A stretch of 11,244 nt of DNA from Gammaproteobacteria bacterium (GCA_030040235.1 JASHUC010000026.1:1-11244); one strand, 5' to 3'. Positions 1-7,460 are shown, counted from the first letter of the stretch. Translations and numbers: made by a program. Notes: generated by a model from the letters alone, not told the origin.

Positions 1-262
1 ACAATGCATCGATCGAATGCTCTGCGCGGCGGACCGTGCTTCCCTTTACCATCGCCCATTCCTCGATTTGAATACCGTCGGACTCTACAAATGACGGCAG
101 TGACGCGGCACGCGTGGGTCGCACCCCCGAGGGCGCACATCGATGAGCCGCAGTTGCGCGATGGTAGCATTTCCGTGCCCGCCCGCTGTCGAGGCGGACG
201 CTCGGCGGCATCGTGAGGATCGTCCGAGCGACTCGGGTCCTGCCCGGGAGTGGGCGCGAGAC
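1..262. other. Non-coding stretch downstream of the kdp operon
   Basis: No convincing gene is seen here. The only open frame on the plus strand (4-216) gives a low-complexity, Arg/Pro-rich peptide with no recognisable motif and no good ribosome binding site. In particular, no histidine-kinase coding sequence follows the response regulator. A 7-bp inverted repeat (CGCTCGG at 199-205 with CCGAGCG at 224-230, 18-base loop) lies about 35 bases beyond the regulator's stop codon. It could form a weak hairpin at the operon's 3' end, but it has no T-run, so it is not a classical intrinsic terminator. Confidence 0.5.
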
Positions 263-1042
263 CTATGATCGGGGGTGAACGCGCAGCCGGTACCCGATTC
301 CGGAGTGAGTCGTCAGGAATCGCGGCCGATGCGGATCGCGCTCAAGCTTTCTTCTCAGGTTCTTGATGCAGACACGCAGACTCTGAGTGTCCCCGTCGTG
401 ACCCGGGCCCCAGATCTCCTCGACGAGCCGCGCGTGGGGGACGACGGCGCCTAGCTGACGCGCAAGGCATTCGAGCAGACGATACTCGAGCCGAGTGAGG
501 TGGACATCACCGCGACGATCGCGCGCCGAGTGACGTGCGAAATCGAGGCGCACGTCACCAACCGTCAGAACGCGGCTGGTCGATTCTGCAGCTCGACAGC
601 TTCGTCTCAAGACTGCTCGTATCCGCGCGCGCAGTTCCTGGGCATTGAAGGGCCTGCTCAGATAGTCATCCGCACCCGCATCGAGGGCCGTGATCTTCGC
701 ATCCTCGACCCCGGATCCCGAAAAGGCGATGATCGGACACGGCGTCGATGAGCGCAGGCGCCGAATGAGCGTCAATGGGTCGAGATCGGGTAGATCGAGT
801 TCGACAAGGACCAGGTCGAGCGCGTGGCCGCGCGCCTCCAGAATCGCGAGCGCCGAAGTCGCAGCCTCGACACAGCCGAAGTGCCACGACTCACTGAGCT
901 CTCGCAGATGGGCCCGTACATCGGAATGGGCAGCGACGATGAGGACCTCGGCCATCGAGGTTGAGGGCGAGTAAGTTCGTGCTGGCGCGTGCGGGTGTGT
1001 CCGGGTCATCGACAGGGTCACGGACGAGCTGCTACCCGTCAC
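263..1042 (-). CDS. kdpE: KdpE-like OmpR-family response regulator with degenerate (non-phosphorylatable) receiver domain
   Basis: Transcription regulator with an N-terminal receiver domain (about residues 30-147) and a C-terminal winged-helix DNA-binding domain (about 158-255). The DNA-binding part is KdpE-like (LTRLEYRLLECLARQLGAVV, then EEIWGPGHDGDTQSLRV and SGIGYRLRV). The receiver is atypical. The acidic pair after VLIV is Ala37-Ala38. The residue aligned with the phospho-acceptor Asp is Glu81 (LVLVELDLPDLD, codon GAA). The conserved Lys is Arg130 (DDYLSRPF), while Ser108 of the signalling position remains. Family knowledge says such a domain should not accept phosphate normally; a Glu may mimic the phosphorylated state. 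The GTG start overlaps the kdpC TGA (GTGA), suggesting translational coupling, but it adds 29 residues before the domain. An ATG at 955-953 starts exactly at the receiver, although neither start has a strong Shine-Dalgarno. The symbol rests on the DNA-binding domain and operon position; no kdpD is present. Confidence 0.85.
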   Translation of the reverse strand: MTGSSSSVTLSMTRTHPHAPARTYSPSTSMAEVLIVAAHSDVRAHLRELSESWHFGCVEAATSALAILEARGHALDLVLVELDLPDLDPLTLIRRLRSSTPCPIIAFSGSGVEDAKITALDAGADDYLSRPFNAQELRARIRAVLRRSCRAAESTSRVLTVGDVRLDFARHSARDRRGDVHLTRLEYRLLECLARQLGAVVPHARLVEEIWGPGHDGDTQSLRVCIKNLRRKLERDPHRPRFLTTHSGIGYRLRVHPRS

Positions 1043-2055
1043 GACGGCGCCCCAAAGCGCTCCCGCAAAGCGAGATTGAGCTCGAGCACGTTGACCATGG
1101 GCTCACCGAAGAGCCCGTCGCCGGGGCTGATGGTATGCGCCTTCACGAGGGACTCGATCTGCGCGCGTACGACTCCCGGATCGCGCTTCAAGTCCTGTGC
1201 CCATTTCGTTGCGACGCGGTCGAGCTGGTACTCGGCGTTCTCCAGAGTGATGTCGGGGTCGAGGCCGGAGCCAGATGTGGTGAGATAGTCGCCCGGGATC
1301 GGGCGCAGGCTCGCAGAGGGGTGATCCCCGAGCCACATGTCGAAGAACATCGACTGGATGTCCGAGCCCTGGCTCACCGGCTCGATGTCGGTCACAGGCT
1401 TACCGGCAGTTCCCGTGTGCGTCACCGCCGAGGGGAACGTTCCGGGATGGTCCTTGGAGAAGTGCTCGAAGAACACGACCGCGAGGTCTGGAGCCTTCGG
1501 TTGAGGCGTCCCCGGATTGTCCTTTACGAACTGCGCGACGATATCAGGATGGGCTTTGGTCCACGCATCGACGTAGGCCCCGTGCGTCGGATCCGCAGTC
1601 ACCCAGCCCTGGGCGAGGGAGTTGTGCGCATCGGCCCACTGCGCGACGATCCCGGGCTGCCCGTGGAATCGGTCGGCCCGAAACCAGGCTTCGACATCGG
1701 GTGCCACCTGTTGGCCGTTCTTCGGACCGGCGCCGTAGACTGCGATGGGCCCGATCTGCCGCGCAACCCGATCACGCAACGCGTAGTTCGATACGGCGAG
1801 CGCGGATGAGGTCGAAGCGGTACCGTCATAGGAGGCTGCCGACGGGCGCGGCTGGAAGTACTCGTCCTTGGTAAAGGGCTGTGCGATGAGGAGCGAGCCC
1901 ACGGGCTTGCCGTCCGGCCCGTTGACGATGCTGCCGTTCGCCTGGAACGGCCAGAAAGTTTGTCCGACGCACCAGAGGAATGCAGGATAAATCCCGCAAA
2001 CCAGGACGACGCTGAAAAGCAGCAGCCAGAGGCTTTTCGAGAAGGCGCGCAACAT
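1039..2055 (-). CDS. kdpC: Potassium-transporting ATPase subunit KdpC, enlarged form with internal insert
   Basis: Single-pass membrane subunit that stabilises the KdpFABC complex between the KdpA channel and the KdpB pump. The N-terminal membrane helix is residues 8-30. Canonical KdpC segments follow: GSLLIAQPFTKDEYFQPRPSA (53-73), then SALAVSNYALRDRV (84-97). After the insert come TTSGSGLDPDITLENAEYQL (259-278) and GLFGEPMVNVLELNLAL (314-330). The protein has 338 residues, against about 190 for E. coli KdpC. The excess is one block at about 108-252, rich in Trp, Phe, His and Pro, and described as a separate repeat feature. The start ATG has a good Shine-Dalgarno (AAGGAGA, about 8 bases upstream). 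The gene lies 25 bases after kdpB and overlaps the response regulator by 4 bases, so it belongs to one operon. The intact flanking motifs argue against a frameshift or fusion artefact. Confidence 0.97.
   Translation of the reverse strand: MLRAFSKSLWLLLFSVVLVCGIYPAFLWCVGQTFWPFQANGSIVNGPDGKPVGSLLIAQPFTKDEYFQPRPSAASYDGTASTSSALAVSNYALRDRVARQIGPIAVYGAGPKNGQQVAPDVEAWFRADRFHGQPGIVAQWADAHNSLAQGWVTADPTHGAYVDAWTKAHPDIVAQFVKDNPGTPQPKAPDLAVVFFEHFSKDHPGTFPSAVTHTGTAGKPVTDIEPVSQGSDIQSMFFDMWLGDHPSASLRPIPGDYLTTSGSGLDPDITLENAEYQLDRVATKWAQDLKRDPGVVRAQIESLVKAHTISPGDGLFGEPMVNVLELNLALRERFGAPS
1318..1698 (-). repeat. Six degenerate ten-residue repeats inside the KdpC insert
   Basis: The KdpC insert carries a repeated protein motif, roughly [IYF]-[VF]-x-x-[WF]-x-x-[AD]-H-[PN]. 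Clear copies are IVAQWADAHN (residues 136-145), YVDAWTKAHP (161-170), FFEHFSKDHP (195-204) and FFDMWLGDHP (237-246). IVAQFVKDNP (172-181) is a copy with Asn in place of His, and DVEAWFRADR (120-129) is a weaker one. The repeat is visible at protein level only and is not a DNA tandem repeat, so it is old or under selection for protein structure. The pattern suggests short amphipathic helices ending in His-Pro. No function is known to me. Confidence 0.7.
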
Positions 2056-2080
2056 GATGCAGTGTCTCCTTGCGACCGCC

Positions 2081-4210
2081 TCAGGCGACGAGGCGCAGCG
2101 AGGTGAGGAGCAGGTCGATCAACTTGATCCCGATGAATGGCACGATCACGCCGCCCACACCCCAGACGAGCAAGTTGCGCCGCAGGAGCGCGTCGGCGCC
2201 GAGCGGCCGGTAACGAACTCCCCTGAGAGCGACGGGGATCAGGAGCGGGATGATCACCGCATTGAAGATCACCGCGGAGAGGATCGCGGAGGTCGGCGAG
2301 TGCAGATGCATCACGTCCATCGGCTTGAGCCACGGCAGCGTCGCCGCGAAGAGCGCAGGCACGATCGCGAAGTACTTGGCCACGTCGTTGGCAATCGAGA
2401 AGGTCGTGAGCGCGCCGCGCGTCATGAGCAGTTGCTTGCCGATCGCGATCACCTCGATGAGCTTCGTCGGATCGCTATCCAGGTCGACCATGTTCCCCGC
2501 TTCCTTGGCCGCCTGCGTGCCGGAGTTCATCGCCAGCCCGACATCGGCCTGGGCGAGGGCGGGGGCATCGTTCGTGCCATCGCCCATCATCGCGACGAGC
2601 TTTCCTTCGGCCTGTTCTTTCCGCAGCAGCGCCAGCTTTCTTTCCGGCGTCGCCTCCGCGAGGAAGTCATCGACGCCGACGCGCCCGGCAATGGTCTGCG
2701 CGGTGAGCTTGTTGTCGCCCGTGATCATCACGGTGTGCAGTCCCATTCTGCGCAGCTCCGCGATGCGCGCGGCGATATTCGGCTTGAGAGTGTCCCGAAG
2801 GACCACCACCCCGAGCGCGCGGCTGTCCTCGGCGACGAGGAGCGGCGTTGCGCCCTCGGCGGCCGCCTTCGCAACCAGGAGCTCGACGCCGGCGGGCGAT
2901 GAGCCACGCTCACGGAGCCATGCGAGCACGGCGTCGGGGGCTCCTTTTCGGATGCGGTGGCCGTCGGGAGTATCGATGCCGCTCATGCGAGTCTGGGCGG
3001 TGAATTCGATGACTTCCGAGTGCTCGGGCGCGGCGATCGCATCTGGATGTACGCCAACGTCACGCACGGCGCTCAGAATGCTCTGTCCCTCCGGAGTACG
3101 GTCCGCGAGCGATGCGCGTGCTGCCACCGTCGCGAGCTCCTGCAGATCGACTCCGCGGAGCGGCAGAAACTCCGACGCCCGGCGGGCGCCGAGCGTGATC
3201 GTGCCCGTCTTGTCGAGGAGCACCGTGTCGATATCGCCCGCCGTCTCCACCGCCTGTCCGCTCTTGGCGATGATGTTGGCACGCAGCGCGCGGTCCATGC
3301 CCGCGATGCCGATGGCGGCGAGCAGCGCGCCGATCGTGGTCGGAATGAGGCACACGATGAGTGCGATCAGCGTCGGCACATCGGTGCCGAGGCTCGCGAG
3401 CCGCCCGGTGACGCCGACATAGGAGGCCATGTATTCCTCGGCGTTGTAGGCCATCGGCCAGAGGGGCACCACCACGATCAGGAAGATCAGGGTGAATGCG
3501 GTGAGGACGAGGGTGAGGGCGATCTCGTTGGGTGTGCGCTGTCGCACAGCACCCTCGACGAGCGCGATCATCCGGTCGAGAAAGGACTCTCCGTGCCCGG
3601 CGACCACACGCACGATGATGCGATCGGAGATCACGCGCGTGCCGCCCGTGACACCCGAGCGGTCGCCGCCGGCCTCGCGAATGACCGGGGCCGATTCGCC
3701 GGTGATCGCCGATTCATCGACGGCAGCGACGCCCTCGATCACTTCGCCGTCGGCGGGTACGCTCTCGCCGGCTGCGATGATCACCCGATCGCCGGGCACG
3801 AGCGAGACGGAGGTGACCTTCTCGGTCGTTCCGTTCGCAAGCAGGCGAAGGGCAGGGGTCGAGATGCGCGTGCGGCGCAGGGCCGCGGCTTGCGCCCGGC
3901 CGCGCTCTTCGGCGAATGCGGTTGCAAAATTGGCGAACAGAACGGTGAGCCACAGCCAAACGTCGAGTCCCACGAAATAACCGAGAGGGAACGGGGAGGG
4001 GGAGTGGCCGACGAGGTCGCGCACGATGAAGCAGAGCGTGAGTGCAGCACCCACCTCCACCACGAACATGACCGGGTTGCGCCACTGAATGTCCGGCCGC
4101 AGCATCACGAAGGACTGCCTGAGGGCCGCGAGACCGAGGTCGGCCGAGAACAGGCGTCGGCGTACGGTAGCCGCGTTGTTGTTAGGTGTGGGATCGAGTG
4201 CGATTTCCAT
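2081..4210 (-). CDS. kdpB: Potassium-transporting P-type ATPase subunit KdpB
   Basis: Catalytic P-type ATPase subunit that hydrolyses ATP to drive K+ uptake through KdpA. All core motifs are present in order: actuator TGES (residues 170-173), phosphorylation motif DKTGTIT (Asp333), nucleotide-binding KGAPDAV (422-428), TGDN (497-500) and the hinge [16 protein letters not shown] (543-558). The TM5 motif [11 protein letters not shown] carries Asp609 and Lys612, the charged pair that couples KdpB to the KdpA tunnel in E. coli. Ser173 in TGES corresponds to the E. coli serine whose phosphorylation inhibits the pump. Length is 709 residues, slightly longer than E. coli (682) because of a short N-terminal tail (about residues 1-20). 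The ATG start has GGAG and AAGG just upstream. It lies 44 bases after kdpA and 25 before kdpC. No key residue is missing, so the pump should be active. Confidence 0.98.
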   Translation of the reverse strand: MEIALDPTPNNNAATVRRRLFSADLGLAALRQSFVMLRPDIQWRNPVMFVVEVGAALTLCFIVRDLVGHSPSPFPLGYFVGLDVWLWLTVLFANFATAFAEERGRAQAAALRRTRISTPALRLLANGTTEKVTSVSLVPGDRVIIAAGESVPADGEVIEGVAAVDESAITGESAPVIREAGGDRSGVTGGTRVISDRIIVRVVAGHGESFLDRMIALVEGAVRQRTPNEIALTLVLTAFTLIFLIVVVPLWPMAYNAEEYMASYVGVTGRLASLGTDVPTLIALIVCLIPTTIGALLAAIGIAGMDRALRANIIAKSGQAVETAGDIDTVLLDKTGTITLGARRASEFLPLRGVDLQELATVAARASLADRTPEGQSILSAVRDVGVHPDAIAAPEHSEVIEFTAQTRMSGIDTPDGHRIRKGAPDAVLAWLRERGSSPAGVELLVAKAAAEGATPLLVAEDSRALGVVVLRDTLKPNIAARIAELRRMGLHTVMITGDNKLTAQTIAGRVGVDDFLAEATPERKLALLRKEQAEGKLVAMMGDGTNDAPALAQADVGLAMNSGTQAAKEAGNMVDLDSDPTKLIEVIAIGKQLLMTRGALTTFSIANDVAKYFAIVPALFAATLPWLKPMDVMHLHSPTSAILSAVIFNAVIIPLLIPVALRGVRYRPLGADALLRRNLLVWGVGGVIVPFIGIKLIDLLLTSLRLVA

Positions 4211-4254
4211 GACCTTGCTCCGAGAGTGCGACGGCCTCGCGAGTGCTTTGGCGC

Positions 4255-6063
4255 TCAGCCTCCGAATGGAATCGGTCCGAGGTGCTCGGCCAGCGGTCCG
4301 AGCGCGGCGACCGGAAGGAACAGCAGCGCGCCGATGATGACGATCGTGCCGAGCAGCAGGAACCCGAAGGTCACCGTGTCATCGCGCATCGTGCCGAGGG
4401 AGGCGGGCGCCACCTTCTTTCTCCCGAGGTAATAGGCCATCGCAAGCGGCGCGAGGATCGGCAGATATCGCGAGAAGAGCATCACGAGTCCCGTCGCAAT
4501 GTCGAGCGGTACGGCCTCGGGCGCCGGGCTCGAATTGTTGTTGAGCCCGTAGGTCACCCCGAGACCGTCAAAGGCGGATCCGTTGTTGGCGGAGGACGAG
4601 GAGAACTGATAGACGATCTGCGAGAAGCCGTGCGGTCCCGGATTGCTTTCGGCCTTGACGCCCCAGTCCGTGGCGGCGAAGAGCCCGCTCGGCCCGAGGA
4701 TGAGCAGCGGATGAACGAGCAGCGCGATCACCGCGAGTTTCATCTCGCGCGCGCCGACCTTGCGTCCCAGATACTCGGGACTGCGGCCGACCATCTGGCC
4801 TGCCAGAAAGACCCCGATGATGAGGAACAGCATCAGGTTGATCATTCCGACACCCTTGCCGCCGAACACGCAGTTGAGCCACATGCCGATGAACGGCGAG
4901 ATGCTTGCGATCGGATTGAGGCTGTCGTGCTCGGCATTGACTGCCCCACAGGTCACGTCGGTCGTGATGGCGGCGAACACCGCTCCGGCGGAGGTACCGA
5001 AGCGCAGCTCCTTGCCCTCGAGGTTGCCGAGATGTTGATCGACCGGCAGGGCCGGGGTGGCGGGCACCTCGATCGCGCGCGCACCGCTCGGGGTATTCAA
5101 GGCGTAGTGCCGCGCGGTAGGGGTACCCGTGAAGGCGGGGTTCGGGCGCAGCGTATCCCAGCGGATCGTCCAGCCGATGAGCGCCACCATCATGGTGAGC
5201 ATGACGCCGTAGATGACGACCGCATGCCGCACTCGTCGCAGCATCCTTCCGTACATCAGTACCAGAGTGAAGGGAAAGATCATCATGTCGAAGGTCGTGA
5301 CGAAGTTTGACACCGCCGTGGGATTCTCGAGCGGATGGGCCGAGTTCATGCCGTAGAATCCGCCGCCGTTGGTGCCGAGCATCTTGATCGGAATGACCGC
5401 TGCGACAGGCCCGACGATGATGTTCTGCGGCTTCGCCTGGCCGTGGTCGTCCACGCCCATCGAGCCGGCCTCGAGCGTCGTGACCGTCTTCTCGCTCGCG
5501 TAGGTCATCGGCATGCCCTCGTGAATGAAGAGCATGCCCGAGAGGATCGCAGCAGGCAGATAGATGTAGGCGCATACCCGCCACATGTCGACGAAGAAGT
5601 TCCCGACCGTATCCTGACCGCGGAACGCCCGGATGATCGCGGAGAGCGCGCAGAATCCGACCGAAGCCGACAGGAACATGTTCGGTAGGATGAAGAAGAT
5701 CTGGCTGAAGTTGGCGAGGTGCTGGTCGCCGGAGTAGTGCTGCAGATTCGTGTTCGTCATGAACGAGATGACGGTATTGAATATCGTCGATGGCGCGAGG
5801 ATGCCGCGCCCGAGCGGGTTGAGCGGCGCGATCGGCTGCAGACAGAGTACGATGAACCCGAATATGAAGAGCACGGCGTTGAAGACGACGAGCGCGATCG
5901 CGTACTGCTTCCAGTTCTGGGGACCACTGTCGAGACGCGACTCGAACCACGCCAGAAAGCGGGGCGCCTTGAAGCGGCCCTCCATGATGAAGGCGAAGTA
6001 CCGGCTGAGCGGGATGGACAGCAGGATTGCGGCGACGAGCAGCAGGACGGGCAACGACCACAT
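4255..6063 (-). CDS. kdpA: Potassium-transporting ATPase potassium-binding subunit KdpA
   Basis: Channel-like subunit that selects and conducts K+ in the inner membrane; related to the SKT (Trk/Ktr) transporter superfamily. About ten hydrophobic helices are visible. The four selectivity-filter loops are present: [10 protein letters not shown] (residues 103-112), [20 protein letters not shown] (230-249), [10 protein letters not shown] (367-376) and [10 protein letters not shown] (400-409). The conserved [13 protein letters not shown] (424-436) and [12 protein letters not shown] (490-501) also match the family. Length is 602 residues against 557 in E. coli, with the extra residues spread through loops (for example about 190-220). 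The start ATG follows kdpF by 54 bases and has an AGAGG about 10 bases upstream. The first residues [20 protein letters not shown] form the first membrane helix, which supports the start. Confidence 0.98.
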   Translation of the reverse strand: MWSLPVLLLVAAILLSIPLSRYFAFIMEGRFKAPRFLAWFESRLDSGPQNWKQYAIALVVFNAVLFIFGFIVLCLQPIAPLNPLGRGILAPSTIFNTVISFMTNTNLQHYSGDQHLANFSQIFFILPNMFLSASVGFCALSAIIRAFRGQDTVGNFFVDMWRVCAYIYLPAAILSGMLFIHEGMPMTYASEKTVTTLEAGSMGVDDHGQAKPQNIIVGPVAAVIPIKMLGTNGGGFYGMNSAHPLENPTAVSNFVTTFDMMIFPFTLVLMYGRMLRRVRHAVVIYGVMLTMMVALIGWTIRWDTLRPNPAFTGTPTARHYALNTPSGARAIEVPATPALPVDQHLGNLEGKELRFGTSAGAVFAAITTDVTCGAVNAEHDSLNPIASISPFIGMWLNCVFGGKGVGMINLMLFLIIGVFLAGQMVGRSPEYLGRKVGAREMKLAVIALLVHPLLILGPSGLFAATDWGVKAESNPGPHGFSQIVYQFSSSSANNGSAFDGLGVTYGLNNNSSPAPEAVPLDIATGLVMLFSRYLPILAPLAMAYYLGRKKVAPASLGTMRDDTVTFGFLLLGTIVIIGALLFLPVAALGPLAEHLGPIPFGG

Positions 6064-6117
6064 GGCGTTCGACCTCTTTGGGCGTCCGGACTATTCCCCG
6101 GTAGGGATGCGCGTCGC

Positions 6118-6198
6118 CTAGAACCACTCCGGCCTGACGAGCGCGAATCCCAGGTACACGAACATCAGCACGGTGATGAGCACAGTTATGATGATCAC
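6118..6198 (-). CDS. kdpF: KdpF, small membrane subunit of the potassium-transporting ATPase (26 aa)
   Basis: Very short gene just upstream of kdpA. Reading from a GTG at 6198-6196, it gives 26 residues: a single hydrophobic helix (IIITVLITVLMFVYLGFALV) and the tail RPEWF, ending at a TAG. This matches the size, position and pattern of KdpF (29 residues in E. coli: one helix and a short polar tail ending in an aromatic residue), which sits at the KdpA-KdpB interface and stabilises the complex. A Shine-Dalgarno-like GGAGAG lies about 4-5 bases before the GTG. It is too short for default gene callers and easily missed. The alternative start, an internal ATG within the helix, would cut the helix, so GTG is preferred. 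Confidence 0.88.
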   Translation of the reverse strand: MIIITVLITVLMFVYLGFALVRPEWF

Positions 6199-6213
6199 GG
6201 AGCTCTCCAGAAC

Positions 6214-6309
6214 TCAGATGCGATCGCACCCTTCAGTGAACGCAAGACACGCGGCCATGCTCACAATCCCGAGAATGAAGAGCGCCGGCAGCCAGATGAG
6301 AAGATTCAT
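6214..6309 (-). CDS. Small single-helix membrane protein upstream of kdpF (31 aa)
   Basis: A 31-residue reading frame starting at an ATG with a good Shine-Dalgarno (GGGAG, 7-8 bases upstream). It begins MNLLIWLPALFILGIVSMAA, a single membrane helix, and ends in a short polar tail EGCDRI. From memory, similar short proteins (LLIWLPALF... helix, then a Cys-Asp-basic-hydrophobic end) occur directly before kdpF in other proteobacteria and are usually called hypothetical. The gene ends 15 bases before the kdpF start, so the two are likely co-translated. A longer in-frame version from 6396 adds 29 residues with no support and no good ribosome site. A role as an accessory or assembly peptide of the Kdp complex is inference from position only. 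Confidence 0.7.
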   Translation of the reverse strand: MNLLIWLPALFILGIVSMAACLAFTEGCDRI

Positions 6310-6546
6310 GACAATGCTCCCGTAGAGACCCGTCATCGTAGCGGCGGTGTGGTGAGCGGAAGGTGAGGAATCGATGGGGCACGCCTGATCAATCACGTAC
6401 CCCTGTTTGTGAGCAGCGTGTTAGCAGAAGGGTTCGGTGGCGTCCGAGACACGGGAGCAAATCCTCACGTGCAGATGTCTACCGAACGACGGGCGACGGC
6501 CGCATCTTCACGCCGGTTGAACCGGAGGTTCCTACCGAGCGTGCCT
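6310..6546. promoter_or_regulatory. Upstream region of the kdp operon, shared with the divergent glycosyltransferase fragment
   Basis: This 237-base stretch must hold the kdp promoter (minus strand) if the operon starts with the 31-residue gene. I see no convincing -35/-10 pair. The best minus-strand -10-like element is TACGAT near 6336-6341, with no good -35. No T-rich KdpE-type box like that of E. coli is apparent. A TGATCA-centred palindromic patch lies at about 6386-6395, and a 13-base palindrome near the plus-strand gene is listed separately. The placement of a promoter here is inferred from gene order. Confidence 0.35.
6513..6525. promoter_or_regulatory. 13-base palindrome CCGGTTGAACCGG before the glycosyltransferase fragment
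   Basis: CCGGTT and AACCGG form a perfect inverted repeat around one central G. Its right arm overlaps a GGAGG (6524-6528), the only Shine-Dalgarno-like sequence in front of the fragment's possible starts (GTG 6541, ATG 6547). It could be a protein-binding half-site pair or chance in GC-rich DNA. There is no second copy in the window. Confidence 0.25.
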
Positions 6547-6888
6547 ATGAACGACAAGTCTGCTTGCTTCGTCATCCCTACCTATCGACTGCGTGAAGTC
6601 GGCGAAACCGTCGCTCACTACGACGACCATTTCTGGCGCAACGGACACAGCGTGCCGATCGTCGTTTTCGACGACTCGAGTGCGGTCAACCACGCCAAGT
6701 ACTACTCGCTCCTCGAGGAGGCCGTGCACGTGATCAAAGGATCGCTCGAGCTCTGGCCGACCCTCATCGAGATCTGCTATTTCCAGAAGGGCCGCAAGGG
6801 CCTCCCGCAGACGCTCGTCGGCAATCGACGGCACGCCGTGCGACCGCGCGAGACCACGCCTGCGAGGCGGGAGCCACGGGAAGCGTGA
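6547..6888 (+). CDS. Glycosyltransferase family 2-like N-terminal fragment, probable gene remnant
   Basis: The first 60 or so residues resemble the start of a GT-A fold glycosyltransferase: a beta strand and nucleotide-binding turn (CFVIPTYRLREVGETV), then IVVFDDSSAVNHAKYYSLLE, where FDDSS is the typical sugar-nucleotide-binding acidic segment. From memory, the IPTYRLR...FWRNGHS...VFDDSS pattern occurs at the N-terminus of much longer glycosyltransferases. Here the frame ends after only 113 residues. From about residue 62 the sequence no longer looks like the family, and the last 25 residues are Arg/Pro-rich, as expected for read-through of GC-rich non-coding DNA. No catalytic DXD-containing half is present. 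I infer a truncation or recombination remnant rather than a working enzyme. ATG 6547 is used; GTG 6541 is closer to the GGAGG at 6524. No neighbour suggests a glycan pathway. Confidence 0.55.
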   Translation: MNDKSACFVIPTYRLREVGETVAHYDDHFWRNGHSVPIVVFDDSSAVNHAKYYSLLEEAVHVIKGSLELWPTLIEICYFQKGRKGLPQTLVGNRRHAVRPRETTPARREPREA

Positions 6889-6955
6889 GCGGTGGCGCAG
6901 CCGGCCGGGGGCGAAGTCATCGAGCGAGCGCGAGCAGAGGCGCTACCATCCGGGC

Positions 6956-7402
6956 ATGCCCGAAACACCCGAGCCGGAACAGATCACGATCATGCGGCGC
7001 CTCGTCGAGCTCTCCCTCGGCCGGTCGCAGATGTCCGCCGAGCGCACCTACATGAACGCGGAGCGCACGCTCGCGGTCTGGATCCGCACTTCCCTGGCAT
7101 TGATGATCTTCGGCATCGCCATCGACCGATTCAGTTTGCTGCTGCGGCAGATGCCCTTGCGGCAGGGGCATGAGCACCTGAGCCCCAATGACTTATCGAG
7201 CTGGGGTGGAGGAGCGCTCATCGCGCGAGGCGTCGTGATGGCCGTGACGGCCGGACTGCGTTTTTTCGCCTTCTCGGTCACCTACCGTCGTGTACACCAG
7301 TTTCCTCCACATCACGGCCCGTACCTCGGGCCGATGTTCGCGGTGCTGGTCGCGATATTCGGCATCGCCCTGCTCGTCATTCTGCGCGTCTTCACGTCAT
7401 AA
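6956..7402 (+). CDS. DUF202 (YidH-like) family inner-membrane protein
   Basis: A 148-residue protein with the DUF202 signature NAERTLAVWIRTSLALMIFG (residues 34-53), similar to the LANERTFLAWIRT segment of E. coli YidH. Three membrane segments are visible: about 40-57, 87-107 and 123-145. The cytoplasmic N-terminal stretch (1-33) is longer than in YidH and polar. The loop 63-84 (RQMPLRQGHEHLSPNDLSSW) is also longer than usual. The family's function is not established. The ATG is the first in frame; the sequence before it has only a weak purine patch (GCAGAGG), so starts at residue 13 or 26 are possible. It stands about 70 bases from each neighbour on the same strand and appears to be a single-gene unit ending before the promoter of the GntR pair. 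Confidence 0.85.
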   Translation: MPETPEPEQITIMRRLVELSLGRSQMSAERTYMNAERTLAVWIRTSLALMIFGIAIDRFSLLLRQMPLRQGHEHLSPNDLSSWGGGALIARGVVMAVTAGLRFFAFSVTYRRVHQFPPHHGPYLGPMFAVLVAIFGIALLVILRVFTS

Positions 7403-7414
7403 CACCGTGCCGGG

Positions 7415-7443
7415 TTGCCTGCGGGGCGTACTACATGTACTAT
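7415..7443 (+). promoter_or_regulatory. Sigma-70-like promoter of the gntR-membrane protein unit
   Basis: TTGCCT (7415-7420) and TACTAT (7438-7443) resemble -35 and -10 hexamers with an exact 17-base spacer. The predicted start of transcription is near 7450, giving a leader of about 22 bases before the GTG at 7472. The -10 element lies inside the palindromic operator, so bound repressor would block RNA polymerase. The local AT-rich patch stands out from the GC-rich surroundings. Confidence 0.65.
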
Positions 7444-7460
7444 GCGTACACATAGTACAT
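7435..7460. promoter_or_regulatory. 26-bp palindromic operator, likely bound by the adjacent YtrA-type GntR repressor
   Basis: The two 13-base arms match at 12 of 13 positions; only the pair 7445/7450 breaks symmetry. The core reads TACTATG-N6-CATAGTA, centred between 7447 and 7448, with outer ATG and CAT completing the arms. Extra half-site-like copies flank it: GTACTA at 7428-7433 repeats GTACTA at 7437-7442, and CATAGTA at 7451-7457 is repeated directly at 7458-7464. YtrA-family regulators commonly bind such dyads in front of their own operons. The position, over the -10 element and start site and 11 bases before the regulator's start codon, points to autorepression. Confidence 0.8.

Noticed and set aside
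4..216. Plus-strand 70-codon open frame near the left edge
   Set aside because: There is no Shine-Dalgarno, no motif, and the composition is like non-coding GC-rich DNA.
199..230. Hairpin downstream of the response regulator as an intrinsic terminator
   Set aside because: The stem is only seven pairs with an 18-base loop and there is no T-run, so it was mentioned only as a weak possibility.
2957..4432. Plus-strand open frame of 491 codons opposite kdpB
   Set aside because: It lies antisense to strongly supported kdpB and kdpA and encodes a low-complexity, charge-rich product with no motif.
4568..6229. Minus-strand frame of 553 codons overlapping kdpA
   Set aside because: It is the other reading frame of kdpA; the translation is Arg/His/Ala-rich and lacks membrane helices or motifs.
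6214..6396. 60-residue version of the small protein upstream of kdpF
   Set aside because: The extra 29 residues are polar without pattern, and the internal ATG at 6309 has the good ribosome binding site and begins the membrane helix.
6310..6440. Consensus promoter or KdpE box for the kdp operon
   Set aside because: No -35/-10 pair with acceptable spacing and no T-rich KdpE-like site could be found by eye; calling one would be a guess.
7151..7171. Inverted repeat ATGCCC/GGGCAT inside the DUF202 gene
   Set aside because: It is a six-base stem within coding sequence, explained by codon choice; there is no sign of a regulatory role.
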